From Tistlia consotensis USBA 355 (GTDB lineage: Bacteria > Pseudomonadota > Alphaproteobacteria > Kiloniellales > DSM-21159), in NCBI RefSeq assembly GCF_900177295.1, contig NZ_FWZX01000034.1, positions 1-64,000 on the forward strand: a stretch of 64,000 nucleotides of DNA. The letters are read 5' to 3'. The notes under the pieces are model-generated. The model worked only from the letters and a program-made list of their open reading frames with translations. It was not told where the DNA came from and made no database searches. This document shows, piece after piece, positions 32,120-39,892 of the stretch (position 1 is its first letter; each line of letters starts with the position of its first letter). A program made the translations under genes and the position numbers.

Positions 32120-33307
32120 ATGAGCAGCAAGAGCTACGACGTGGTCGTCATCGGCGGTGGGGTCATCGGCTCCGCCGTCGCCTACTGGCTGGCCGCCGAG
32201 CCGGCCTTCGCCGGCCGGCGCGTGCTGGTCGTGGAGCGGGACTCGAGCTACCAGGAGTGCTCGACCGGACGCTCCGCGGGCGCCATCCGACAGCAGTTCT
32301 CGACCAGGGAGAACATCGAGATCTCGCTGTTCGGGGCGCAGTTCATCAAGAACGTCGGCGACTGGCTGGCGGTCGACGGCGAGGCGCCGGCGCTGTCCTT
32401 CCGCGAGAACGGCTTCCTGTTCCTGGCCTCGGCCGAGGGTTGGCCGATCCTCGAGGCGAACCACCGGCTGCAGAAGGATCTGGGCGCCGACAACGCGCTG
32501 CTGCCGGCGCCGGCGCTCAAGGAGCGCCTGCCCTGGCTCGAGGTCGAGGACCTCGCCGGCGGCTGCCTCGGCCTCTCGATGGAAGGCTGGCTCGACCCCT
32601 TCAGCCTGCTCCAGGGCTTCCGCCGAAAGGCGCGCGCACTCGGCGCGGACTATGTCGAGGACACGGTGGTCGGGGTCTCGGTCGAGAACGGCCGCGCGAC
32701 CGGCGTCACCCTGGCCTCAGGCGAGACGATCGCCGCCGGCTGGGTCGTGAACGCCGCCGGCCCCCGCTCGCGCGACATCGCGGCGATGGCCGGGCTCGCG
32801 CTGCCGGTCGCACCGCGCAAGCGCCAGGTCTTCGTCTTCGACTGCAAGACCCACATCCCGACCATGCCGCTGGTCATCGATCCCTCGGGCCTCTACTTCC
32901 GGCCGGAGGGCGCGGGCTACATCTGCGGCATCGCGCCGAAGGAGGGCGAGCCGGACCCCGACAGCCTCGACCTCGAGGTCGACTGGACGCCCTTCGAGGA
33001 GATCCTCTGGCCGGGCCTGGCCGCGCGCGTGCCGGCCTTCGAATCGATCAAGCCGACCGGCGCCTGGGCCGGCCACTACTCGGTCTGCCTGCTCGACCAC
33101 AACGCCGTCCTCGGCCCGCATCCCGAGCTGCCGAACTTCCTCTTCGCCAACGGCTTCTCCGGCCACGGCCTGCAGCAGAGCCCGGCGGTCGGCCGCGGCA
33201 TCATGGAGCTGATCGTCCACGACGGCTGGCGGAGCCTCGACCTCTCGCGCTTCGGCTACGAGCGCATCCTCCGGAACGAGCCGGTGCTCGAGCGCAACGT
33301 CGTCTGA
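32120..33307 (+). CDS. FAD-dependent oxidoreductase (DAO / sarcosine-oxidase-like)
   Basis: A 395-residue D-amino-acid-oxidase-superfamily flavoprotein with the Rossmann fingerprint VVVIGGGVIGSAVAYWLA at about 7-24, the GRSAGAIRQQFSTREN segment after the first FAD contact, WVVNAAGPRSRDIAAMAGL, and the C-terminal NGFSGHGLQQSPAVGRGIMELI. It is cytosolic, with no signal peptide. It oxidises an amine or 2-hydroxy acid, but I cannot assign the substrate. It lies between the GMC dehydrogenase and otnK with short gaps, so a role in the same sugar-acid catabolism is plausible. Confidence 0.88.
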   Translation: MSSKSYDVVVIGGGVIGSAVAYWLAAEPAFAGRRVLVVERDSSYQECSTGRSAGAIRQQFSTRENIEISLFGAQFIKNVGDWLAVDGEAPALSFRENGFLFLASAEGWPILEANHRLQKDLGADNALLPAPALKERLPWLEVEDLAGGCLGLSMEGWLDPFSLLQGFRRKARALGADYVEDTVVGVSVENGRATGVTLASGETIAAGWVVNAAGPRSRDIAAMAGLALPVAPRKRQVFVFDCKTHIPTMPLVIDPSGLYFRPEGAGYICGIAPKEGEPDPDSLDLEVDWTPFEEILWPGLAARVPAFESIKPTGAWAGHYSVCLLDHNAVLGPHPELPNFLFANGFSGHGLQQSPAVGRGIMELIVHDGWRSLDLSRFGYERILRNEPVLERNVV

Positions 33308-33416
33308 GGCTCCTCCCCCGGCGTGACCGAGCCCTGCGCGCCCGGCGCTGGCCGCGGGCGCCGGCGATCCGCTACCCTTCGGGCCAACGCGCGGCTCAAG
33401 GCTCTGAGGAGGAGAC

Positions 33417-34676
33417 ATGCTGCTCGGCTGCATCGGCGACGACTTCACCGGCTCCAGCGACCTGGGCTCGACCCTGGTCAAGGAGGGCTTCCGCACGGTC
33501 CAGTACTGCGGCGTGCCGGAGCGGGACGCCGAGCCGGACGTCGAGGCCGGCATCGTCGCCCTGAAGTCGCGCACCTGCCCGGCGAACGAGGCGATCGCCG
33601 ACAGCCTGGCCGCGCTCGACTGGCTGAGGCGCCAGGGCTGCCGCCAGTTCTTCTTCAAGTACTGCTCGACCTTCGACTCGCGGCCCGACGGCAACATCGG
33701 CCCGGTCGCCGAGGCCCTGATGAAGGAGCTCGGCGCCGACCGAGCGCTGTTCTGTCCGGCCTTCCCGGCCAACGGCCGGCGGATCTTCCAGGGCCACCTC
33801 TTCGTCGGCGACAGGCTGCTCAGCGAGTCGGGCATGGAGCGGCATCCGCTGACGCCGATGACCGATCCGGACATCCGGCGCTGGCTGGCGCTGCAGACCA
33901 CGCTCGGCGTCGGCCACGTGCCGCTGCAGACGATCCGGCAGGGGCCCGCTGCGGTCGCCGCCGCGCTCGACGGCGAGGTCGCGGCCGGCCGGCCCTTCGT
34001 CGTGCTCGACGCCGTGGCCGACGAAGACCTCAGGATCATCGGCAAGGCGGCCGCCGGCGTCACCCTGGTCACCGGCGGTTCCGGCGTCGCGCTCGGCCTG
34101 CCGGCGAACTTCCGCGACCAGGGCGCCGCCGGTGAGCACGAAGGCACCGCCGGCTGGCACGCGGTCGAGGGACCGGCCGTCGTGCTCTCCGGCTCCTGCT
34201 CGACGGCGACCCGCGGCCAGGTCGCGGTCTACGCCGAGCGGCATCCCTCCCTCGCCGTCGACCCGGAGCAGGTGCTGTGCGGCAAGGAGACCGCCGACTC
34301 GGTCGCCGAGTGGGTCGCGGAGCATCTCGACGATGCCCCGCTGGTCTACTCGACCGCCGATCCGGAGGCAGTCGGCGCCGCCCAGTCGGCCTACGGGCGA
34401 GACCGGGTCGCGGCGGCGATCGAGCGCTTCTTCGCCGGCCTCGCCGCGACCCTGGACGCCCGCGGCGTACGCCGCTTCGTCGTCGCCGGCGGCGAGACCT
34501 CGGGCGCGGTGACCGCCGCGCTCGGCGCCGGGAGCCTGCGCATCGGCCCGGAGATCGCGCCCGGCGTGCCGGCGCTGCTCGACGACGCCGGCCGCGGCCT
34601 CGCGCTCAAGTCCGGCAACTTCGGCGCGCCCGACTTCTTCGAGCGCGCGCTCGGCGTGCTCGCTTCCGGCGCATGA
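33417..34676 (+). CDS. otnK: 3-oxo-tetronate kinase OtnK
   Basis: A 419-residue four-carbon acid sugar kinase, phosphorylating 3-oxo-tetronate in the D-threonate/L-threonate/D-erythronate pathways. The N-terminal domain begins LLGCIGDDFTGSSDLGSTL and holds FFKYCSTFDSRPDGNIGPV. The C-terminal nucleotide-binding domain has VLSGSCSTATRGQV, VAGGETSGAV and GLALKSGNFG. GAGGAG precedes the ATG. The stop overlaps the otnC start by four bases (ATGA). The otnI isomerase and a tetronate dehydrogenase, usual partners, are not in the window. Confidence 0.92.
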   Translation: MLLGCIGDDFTGSSDLGSTLVKEGFRTVQYCGVPERDAEPDVEAGIVALKSRTCPANEAIADSLAALDWLRRQGCRQFFFKYCSTFDSRPDGNIGPVAEALMKELGADRALFCPAFPANGRRIFQGHLFVGDRLLSESGMERHPLTPMTDPDIRRWLALQTTLGVGHVPLQTIRQGPAAVAAALDGEVAAGRPFVVLDAVADEDLRIIGKAAAGVTLVTGGSGVALGLPANFRDQGAAGEHEGTAGWHAVEGPAVVLSGSCSTATRGQVAVYAERHPSLAVDPEQVLCGKETADSVAEWVAEHLDDAPLVYSTADPEAVGAAQSAYGRDRVAAAIERFFAGLAATLDARGVRRFVVAGGETSGAVTAALGAGSLRIGPEIAPGVPALLDDAGRGLALKSGNFGAPDFFERALGVLASGA

Positions 34677-35326
34677 GCGCGGAAGCGGCGCTGCGCGAGG
34701 CGATCTGCGGCTTCGCGAAGTCGCTCTTCGAGCGCGGCCTGACCAGCGGCGCCTCGGGCAACATCTCGGCGCGCCTGCCCGACGGCGGCCTGCTGGTGAC
34801 CCCAACCGGCTCCTCCTTCCGCGATCTCGACCCGGCGCGGCTCAGCCGCTTCGACGCCGCGGGCACGCTGGTCGAGGGCGACAGGCCGACCAAGGAGATG
34901 GCGCTGCACGGTGCCTTCTACGAGACGCGGCCCGGGCGCACCGGCGCCGTCGTGCACCTGCATTCGACCCACTCGGTGGCGCTCTCGCTGCTGCCGGAGA
35001 CCGACCCCGAGAACGCCCTGCCGCCGCTGACCGCCTACGCGGTGATGAAGCTCGGCAAGGTCAAGCTGCTGCCCTACTTCCGGCCCGGCGACCCGGCCAT
35101 GGGCGACGCGGTCAGGGGCCTCGCCGGCAAGCGCAGCGCCGTGCTGCTGGCCAACCACGGGCCCGTCGTCGCCGGCAAGGACCTGGAGGCCGCCGTCTAC
35201 GCCATGGAGGAGCTGGAGGAGACGGCGCGCCTCGCCCTGCTGCTGCGCGGCTGCAACCCGCGCCTCCTGACCGGGGCCCAGATCGCCGACGTCGTGACGA
35301 CCTTCGACGTCGAGTGGAAGGACTAG
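34673..35326 (+). CDS. otnC: 3-oxo-tetronate 4-phosphate decarboxylase OtnC (class II aldolase)
   Basis: A 217-residue class II aldolase/adducin fold enzyme that decarboxylates 3-oxo-tetronate 4-phosphate to dihydroxyacetone phosphate. Family features are GLTSGASGNISAR with the substrate-binding Asn/Ser, TPTGSSF, the zinc-ligand pair in VVHLHSTHSVALS and the third His in LLANHGPVVAGKDL. Its ATG lies inside the otnK stop region, indicating translational coupling. With OtnK it gives two consecutive steps of tetronate breakdown. Confidence 0.92.
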   Translation: MSAEAALREAICGFAKSLFERGLTSGASGNISARLPDGGLLVTPTGSSFRDLDPARLSRFDAAGTLVEGDRPTKEMALHGAFYETRPGRTGAVVHLHSTHSVALSLLPETDPENALPPLTAYAVMKLGKVKLLPYFRPGDPAMGDAVRGLAGKRSAVLLANHGPVVAGKDLEAAVYAMEELEETARLALLLRGCNPRLLTGAQIADVVTTFDVEWKD

Positions 35327-35360
35327 GCATGCGGCCGCGGGGGATTGGGCCGGTGCCGAC

Positions 35361-35442
35361 ACGCCCCTCGACAGGCTCGGGACGAAGCGACTGTTGGGGC
35401 ATGCCGCTGCCTCTGCTTCGTCCCGAGCTTGTCGAGGGGCGT
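35361..35442. repeat. 28-bp inverted repeat, REP-like
   Basis: Arms at 35361-35388 and 35415-35442 are reverse complements with one mismatch, separated by 26 bases, in the gap before the acetyltransferase gene. The core GCTTCGTCC(T/C)GAGC(C/T)TGTCGA(A/G)GGG recurs at 41202-41227, so this is a dispersed extragenic palindromic family. Confidence 0.8.
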
Positions 35443-35462
35443 GGGAGCGCGAGGCCGCCTCG

Positions 35463-35945
35463 ATGACCGGGACTCCCGTCACCTTCCGCCCAGCGGTTCG
35501 CGCGGACATGGCGACGGTCGCCGAGCTGGCGGCAGAGTTCTTCGCCTACCTGGCGGCGCTCGGCGGTAGCGACCCGAGCTTCGACGTCGCCGCCTGCCGG
35601 GACAAGCTGGAGCGCTGCGGCTTCGGCGAGAAGCCGCTCTTCGCCATGGAGCTCGCCGAGGCCGAGGGCGGGATCGTCGGCTACGCCAACTACAACGTCG
35701 GCTTCTGGGCCGACGCCATGGAGGGCATGCTGCTGATCACCGACCTCTTCGTGACCGAGGCCTGGCGCGACCGCGGCATCGGCCGGCAGCTCATGGAGCG
35801 GCTCGCCGAGATCGGCCGGGCCGAGGGCTGCGGGCGGGTGATGTGGACGGTGTGGGACCGCAACCCGTCGGCGATCCGCTTCTACGAGCGGCTCGGCGGC
35901 CGGCCGATCGACGACGAGATCCTCTACAGCTGGCCGATCGGCTGA
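35463..35945 (+). CDS. GNAT-family N-acetyltransferase
   Basis: A 160-residue GNAT acetyltransferase. Acetyl-CoA-binding motif A reads LFVTEAWRDRGIGRQLMERLAEIG at about 98-121, followed by motif B GCGRVMWTVWDRNPSAIRFYERLGG. The ATG at 35463 is used because the in-frame codons upstream run through the inverted repeat. Substrate unknown; the sequence resembles small-molecule acetyltransferases (GCN5-like, diamine type). Confidence 0.88.
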   Translation: MTGTPVTFRPAVRADMATVAELAAEFFAYLAALGGSDPSFDVAACRDKLERCGFGEKPLFAMELAEAEGGIVGYANYNVGFWADAMEGMLLITDLFVTEAWRDRGIGRQLMERLAEIGRAEGCGRVMWTVWDRNPSAIRFYERLGGRPIDDEILYSWPIG

Positions 35946-35983
35946 CCCGACGCACTGGCCGGACGCCGGGCCCGGACGGCAGA

Positions 35984-36016
35984 ACGCCGCCGGCCGAGAG
36001 GGGCAGCCGGCGGCGT
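35984..36016. terminator. Convergent hairpin after the acetyltransferase gene
   Basis: CGCCGCCGGC at 35985-35994 pairs perfectly with GCCGGCGGCG at 36006-36015, extended by an A-T pair, with an 11-base loop. It sits between the stops of the plus-strand GNAT gene and the minus-strand small membrane protein gene and could serve both. No U tract is present. Confidence 0.5.
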
Positions 36017-36074
36017 CTGGATCCGCGATGCGGCGGGAAGGGGGAGGGCACCGCGCCGCGGAGGGGGCTCGTGC

Positions 36075-36245
36075 TCAGCTGCTCGCGTGGACCGTGCCCG
36101 CGTGGACCAAGCTCGCGTGGACCAGGCTCGCGACCACGTGGTGGGGAGGCCTGTGGGCCCCGGCCGCGAGGGCGGCAACCGTGCCCAGCGCGATCACGAC
36201 GACCAGACCGAAGGCGATGGCGTTGCCCAGGAAGGCCTGCTTCAC
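36075..36245 (-). CDS. Small single-span membrane protein with a Val-His repeat tail
   Basis: A 56-codon gene read directly from the minus strand. It starts at GTG 36245, with AGGAGG nine bases upstream, one of the best ribosome binding sites in the window. Residues about 5-29 are a hydrophobic span (FLGNAIAFGLVVVIALGTVA). The tail after HRPPHH repeats the unit (S/G)(L/T)VHA three times. The DNA of the tail is a degenerate 15-base tandem repeat (CTCGCGTGGACC plus three variable bases). I do not recognise the family. The start signal and clean membrane segment support a real gene, but only homologues or proteomics would prove it. Confidence 0.6.
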   Translation of the reverse strand: MKQAFLGNAIAFGLVVVIALGTVAALAAGAHRPPHHVVASLVHASLVHAGTVHASS

Positions 36246-36358
36246 GGCTCGCGTCCTCCTCGTCCCGAGTCAGAGGAGGAGTCTGCATCGCCGCGCCTTG
36301 CCGCGTCCTGTCCGCCGGATGAACTCGCGTCCACCTTGCGGGCGGACGCCCCGCCCGC

Positions 36359-37351
36359 TCAGATCGAGTGCGCCTCCAGGGTCGCCGGGTGGAAGACCTC
36401 CTCGAGGGCGAGGCGGCGGCTGGAAAGGCCCTGCCGGTGGTGGTGGTCGAGGAAGGTCTCCAGGGTGCTGCGGTTCGCGGCCACGCCGTAGGACCAGTAG
36501 TCCTCGCCCATCAGGACCCTGGCGGCGGCGAGCTGCTCCTCGACGAAGGGCAGCGTGACCTTGGTTGCCGAGGTGTCGGCGAGCAGCTTCAGCGCCGCCG
36601 CCTTCGACTGGCCGAAGGCCTTGAGCAGGGCCGCCGGCAGCCAGGGCTGGGCCTCGGCGATCTCGCGCCTGAGGCCGAGCAGGTGCATGACCGGGAAGAT
36701 GCCGCTGCGGCGGTAGTAGTCGGCCGCCGCCGCGGTCGGGTCGCGGAACAGGCGGCGCACCTGGGGGTGGCCCTGGTCGAAGCAGGACAGCGTGCGCGGG
36801 CCCATGAAGCCGTCGATCTCGCCGGCCGCCAGCAGCTCGTTGAGGGATTTGCCTTCCGGCGCCTGCTCCAGGCGGATCTCCGGCGGCAGCTTCAGGGGGA
36901 TCTTCTCGGGCCGACCCGGGGTCTCCATGCCGCCGCGCACCCAGGTGACGTCCGACGGCTTCACGCCGTGGTCGTCCTCCAGCAGGGCGCGGGCCCAGAC
37001 GTTGGCGGTCAGCTGGTACTCGGCCAGGCCGATCCGCTTGCCCTTGAGGTCCGAGGGATCCTCGATGCCCTTGTCGTCGCGCACGTAGATCGAGGTGTGG
37101 CGGAAGGCGCGGCTGAGGAAGGCCGGGATCGCGACGTAGGCCGGGGCGCCCTTGTCGACCGTCACCAGGTAGGAGCTGAAGGACAGCTCGCAGATGTCGA
37201 ACTCCCGGTGCCGGAAGGCGCGGAAGAAGATCTCCTCCGGCGACAGGGTCATGAAGACCGGGTCGACGCCGTCGATCTGCACGCGGCCGTCGATCAGCGG
37301 GCGGTTGCGGTCGTAGTCGCCGATGGCGACCGAGAGCCGGAGCTTGGACAA
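36359..37351 (-). CDS. 4,5-dihydroxyphthalate decarboxylase-like protein
   Basis: A 330-residue protein of the Pht5-like family, which has a periplasmic-binding-protein fold: LRLSVAIGDYDRNRPLIDGRV at the start, LTLSPEEIFFRAFRHREFDICELSFSSYL, DLKGKRIGLAEYQLTANVWARALL and LEAHSI at the end. No signal peptide is present, consistent with the cytosolic decarboxylase and not a transporter subunit. The start is TTG at 37351 with GGGGAGG nine bases upstream. It is downstream of the Gfo/Idh/MocA gene, and the pair mirrors pht4-pht5, where 4,5-dihydroxyphthalate becomes protocatechuate. Substrate inferred from context. Confidence 0.85.
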   Translation of the reverse strand: MSKLRLSVAIGDYDRNRPLIDGRVQIDGVDPVFMTLSPEEIFFRAFRHREFDICELSFSSYLVTVDKGAPAYVAIPAFLSRAFRHTSIYVRDDKGIEDPSDLKGKRIGLAEYQLTANVWARALLEDDHGVKPSDVTWVRGGMETPGRPEKIPLKLPPEIRLEQAPEGKSLNELLAAGEIDGFMGPRTLSCFDQGHPQVRRLFRDPTAAAADYYRRSGIFPVMHLLGLRREIAEAQPWLPAALLKAFGQSKAAALKLLADTSATKVTLPFVEEQLAAARVLMGEDYWSYGVAANRSTLETFLDHHHRQGLSSRRLALEEVFHPATLEAHSI

Positions 37352-37386
37352 GGTCGGGTTCCTCCCCTCAGATTCGGTGCGTCGTC

Positions 37387-37519
37387 ACCCCTCACCCTCC
37401 CGCTTCGCGGGCCCCTCCCTCTCCCCCAAGGGGCGAGGGAACAGGGAGAGCGCCTGTTTCATCCCTCGCCCCTTGGGGGAGAGGGAGGGGCCCACGCGAA
37501 GCGTGGGAGGGTGAGGGGT
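37387..37519. repeat. Large inverted repeat with covarying inner hairpins
   Basis: Arms at 37387-37440 and 37462-37519 are reverse complements over about 54 bases. The right arm has two extra base pairs in its inner hairpin (CCCACGC..GCGTGGG against CCCGC..GCGGG), both halves changing together. It lies between the dehydrogenase and decarboxylase-like genes of one operon and could form a large cruciform or RNA stem. It looks like an extragenic repeat family member. Confidence 0.85.
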
Positions 37520-37528
37520 AGATTCCTC

Positions 37529-38746
37529 TCATTCGCCCCGATAGGGCACCTGCAGCGTCATCATGATCTCGCGCCGCTCGGCGGCCGAGCGCAGGATGCC
37601 GTGGCAGACCTCGAGCGAGGCCAGGCCCCAGGCGCCGCTGTGCAGGGGCGCGCGGTCCTCGACGACGGCGGCCCAGAGCTCGTCCATGACCTCCCGGCGC
37701 GGCACCTCGGGCGCCGGGATCGGCCGCTCCTCGATGGCCTCGTCGCCGTAGACCAGCAGCCGGTCGGGCAGCGGCCGCAGGTCCGCCTTCTCGCAGCTCG
37801 CCAGCAGGAAGCCGAAGTGCTCGTGGGCCGCCGGCAGCGGCGGCTCCCGGTCGCCGGCCCCGCCGCCGCCCGATCCGCCATAGGTGCGGGTGCGCTTGAG
37901 CGCCGCCTCCTCCGCCGCCGAGGCGAGCCCCCTCAGCGCCCGGCGCGCCCGGCCGTAGCCCGCCGGCGACTTGCGGCTGCCGAGCTCGCCGAACCAGCCC
38001 ATCAGCTCGTCGGAATCGAAGCGCGCGTAGCCCGAATAGGTCAGCGAGGCGAAGGCGCCGTCCTCGAAGTCCAGGAGCAGCGCATAGGCGCCCTCGGTCG
38101 GCCGCTCCGGATCCCAGTCGCCGGTCATGGCCCGCACTGAGCGGACCAGGCCGCCGCCGAGCAGGCGGACGACGTCGATCTGGTGCACCGCCTGGCTGAA
38201 GACCACGCCGCCGCCCTCGGCCGTCACCAGCTCCTCGGGCCGGCGCGGACGATAGAGGAAGTCGGTGTAGTTGAGCGCCTGGATCATGCGCACCCGGCCG
38301 ACCGCGCCGCTGTCGATCAGGGCGCGCGCCTCCAGCACCGGCCGGTCGAAGGAGTGGCTGGGGCCGACGATCAGGTGGATGCCCGCCGTCTCCGCCGCCG
38401 CGACCATCGCCTTGCCGTCCTCCAGCGAGACCGCCAGGGGCTTCTCGACCAGCAGGTGCTTGCCGGCCGCCGCCGCCTGGGCGACCTGCTCGGCGTGGAA
38501 CTGGTGAGGGCTGGCGACGTAGATCGCCTCGACCTCCGGGTCGGCGCAGAGCTCGGCCATGGTGGCGTAGGCGCGGCCGCCGAAGTCCCGGACGAAGCGC
38601 GCCCGCCCGGCCTCGCCCGGCGTCGCCGCCGCGACCAGCCGGAAGCGCGCGTCGCGCCGGAAGGTCGGCAGCATCAGCATGAAGGCGCGGCCGAGGCCGC
38701 AGATCCCGAGCCGGACCTGCCGGCCCGCCTCCCTGCCGCCGCTCAC
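37529..38746 (-). CDS. Gfo/Idh/MocA-family dehydrogenase (Pht4-like)
   Basis: A 405-residue NAD(P)-dependent oxidoreductase. The N-terminal Rossmann domain starts RLGICGLGRAFMLMLPTF and contains the catalytic EKPLAVSLEDGK segment (about 95-106). The C-terminal alpha/beta domain carries FSQAVHQIDVVRLLGGG. By context it is the cis-4,5-dihydrodiol-phthalate dehydrogenase. I place the start at GTG 38746, which overlaps the reductase stop as GTGA; a reading frame open to 39826 merely runs through the reductase gene. A Gly-rich insert (GGSGGGGAGD) lies near residue 295. Confidence 0.85.
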   Translation of the reverse strand: MSGGREAGRQVRLGICGLGRAFMLMLPTFRRDARFRLVAAATPGEAGRARFVRDFGGRAYATMAELCADPEVEAIYVASPHQFHAEQVAQAAAAGKHLLVEKPLAVSLEDGKAMVAAAETAGIHLIVGPSHSFDRPVLEARALIDSGAVGRVRMIQALNYTDFLYRPRRPEELVTAEGGGVVFSQAVHQIDVVRLLGGGLVRSVRAMTGDWDPERPTEGAYALLLDFEDGAFASLTYSGYARFDSDELMGWFGELGSRKSPAGYGRARRALRGLASAAEEAALKRTRTYGGSGGGGAGDREPPLPAAHEHFGFLLASCEKADLRPLPDRLLVYGDEAIEERPIPAPEVPRREVMDELWAAVVEDRAPLHSGAWGLASLEVCHGILRSAAERREIMMTLQVPYRGE

Positions 38747-39711
38747 CACTCCAGCACCAGCTCGTCGGAGCGCGCGCGCGACACGCAGATCATGATGTGG
38801 CCGGCCTGCTCCTCGTCGGTCAGCACCATGTCGCGGTGGTCCGGCTCGCCGGCGACGAGCTTCGTCCGGCAGGAGCCGCAGGTACCGCTCTCGCAGGAGC
38901 TGGGCAGGCGGTGGCCGGCGGCGCGCAGGGTCTCCAGGATCGTCCTGTCGGCCGGGATCTCGACTGTCTCGCCGGTCCTGGCGTTGCGCACCGTGAAGGC
39001 CCTGTCGTCCGGCTTGACCGCCGGCACGTCGCCGGCGAAATCCTCGAAGTGGATGGCGCCCGGCGGCCAGTGGCCGGTCATGCCGCGCACCTCCTCCATC
39101 AGCGGCTTCGGGCCGCAGCAGTAGACCTGGGCCCTGCCGGGCTTCTCGAAGACCACCCAGAAGTCGTAGACCCGGTCGGGGTCGCCCTCGTCGTGATGGA
39201 TCACGACCCGGCCCTTCAGCTCCGGCGCCTGCAGCTCCTCCCGGAAGGCGGTCAGCTCGGGGCTGCGCGTGCAGTAGATCAGGCGGAACCTCGCCTCGCC
39301 TTCCCGCGCGACCTTGCGGACCATCGAGAGGATCGGCGTGATGCCGATGCCGCCGGCGACGAAAAGGTACTCCGGCGCCTCGACCAGCGGGAAGCGGTTG
39401 ATCGGCAGCGAAACCGGCACGCTGTCGCCTTCCTGCACGCCCTCGATCAGGCTGGTCGAGCCGCCACGGCCCGAGCGCTCCTGCTTGACCCCGAGGACGT
39501 AGCGGTCGCGCTCCTCGGGGTCGTTGCTCAGCGAGTAGGTGCGGCGCGCGCCCGAGGGCGTCTCCACCGTGACGTGGCAGCCGGCCTCGAAAGGCGGCAG
39601 CTCGCCGCCGTCCGGATCGACCAGCTCGAACTGCCAGATGTCGGGCGTCAGCTGCCGCTTGCTGCGCACCAGCAGCGGCCGCAGCTCCGCCACGGTCGTC
39701 TCTTCCGCCAT
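38743..39711 (-). CDS. Phthalate-dioxygenase-type reductase (FMN / 2Fe-2S)
   Basis: A 322-residue reductase passing electrons from NADH through FMN to a [2Fe-2S] cluster. The flavin domain shows RRTYSLSNDPEERDRY (about 55-70), the NAD-binding part FVAGGIGITPILSMVRK, and the C-terminal plant-type ferredoxin the four cluster cysteines in CESGTCGSC...MICVSRA. Length equals classical phthalate dioxygenase reductases. ATG at 39711 (GGGAGA upstream) is preferred to one 13 codons earlier. It is divergent from the Rieske oxygenase gene across two MarR-type operators and overlaps the dehydrogenase gene by GTGA. Confidence 0.93.
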   Translation of the reverse strand: MAEETTVAELRPLLVRSKRQLTPDIWQFELVDPDGGELPPFEAGCHVTVETPSGARRTYSLSNDPEERDRYVLGVKQERSGRGGSTSLIEGVQEGDSVPVSLPINRFPLVEAPEYLFVAGGIGITPILSMVRKVAREGEARFRLIYCTRSPELTAFREELQAPELKGRVVIHHDEGDPDRVYDFWVVFEKPGRAQVYCCGPKPLMEEVRGMTGHWPPGAIHFEDFAGDVPAVKPDDRAFTVRNARTGETVEIPADRTILETLRAAGHRLPSSCESGTCGSCRTKLVAGEPDHRDMVLTDEEQAGHIMICVSRARSDELVLEW

Positions 39712-39785
39712 TCGGCGTCTCTCCCGGTCGGCTCGGACCCTGGGCGCCATCTCGCCGGCCGAAGCCGCGGGGCGCCCTTGAACTT

Positions 39786-39847
39786 GATCTTAGATATCTA
39801 AATTGAAGCGTCAAGCGATTGACCACACCTTCTTAGATATCTAAAAT
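39786..39847. promoter_or_regulatory. Divergent promoters with two TTAGATATCTAA operators
   Basis: Two identical 12-base palindromes, at 39790-39801 and 39833-39844, are 43 bases apart centre to centre. For the plus strand TTGACC (39819-39824) and TAAAAT (39842-39847) form a 17-base-spaced promoter covered by the second palindrome. For the minus strand TTGACG (39814-39809) and TAAGAT (39792-39787) form a 16-spaced promoter covered by the first. This layout is what repression by the nearby MarR protein would need. Confidence 0.8.
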
Positions 39848-39892
39848 TTAGGCCCGGATGCGCGAGCAAGCGACGGAAGGTGGGAGGACTGC

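Noticed and set aside
36359-37351. ABC transporter substrate-binding protein reading of the decarboxylase-like gene
   Set aside because: It has the binding-protein fold but no signal peptide or transporter partner, and the dehydrogenase neighbour supports the Pht5-like assignment.
37529-39826. 765-codon minus-strand frame that could suggest a reductase-dehydrogenase fusion
   Set aside because: The first 360 codons are a shifted reading of the reductase gene; the GTGA overlap at 38746 gives a proper start for the dehydrogenase.
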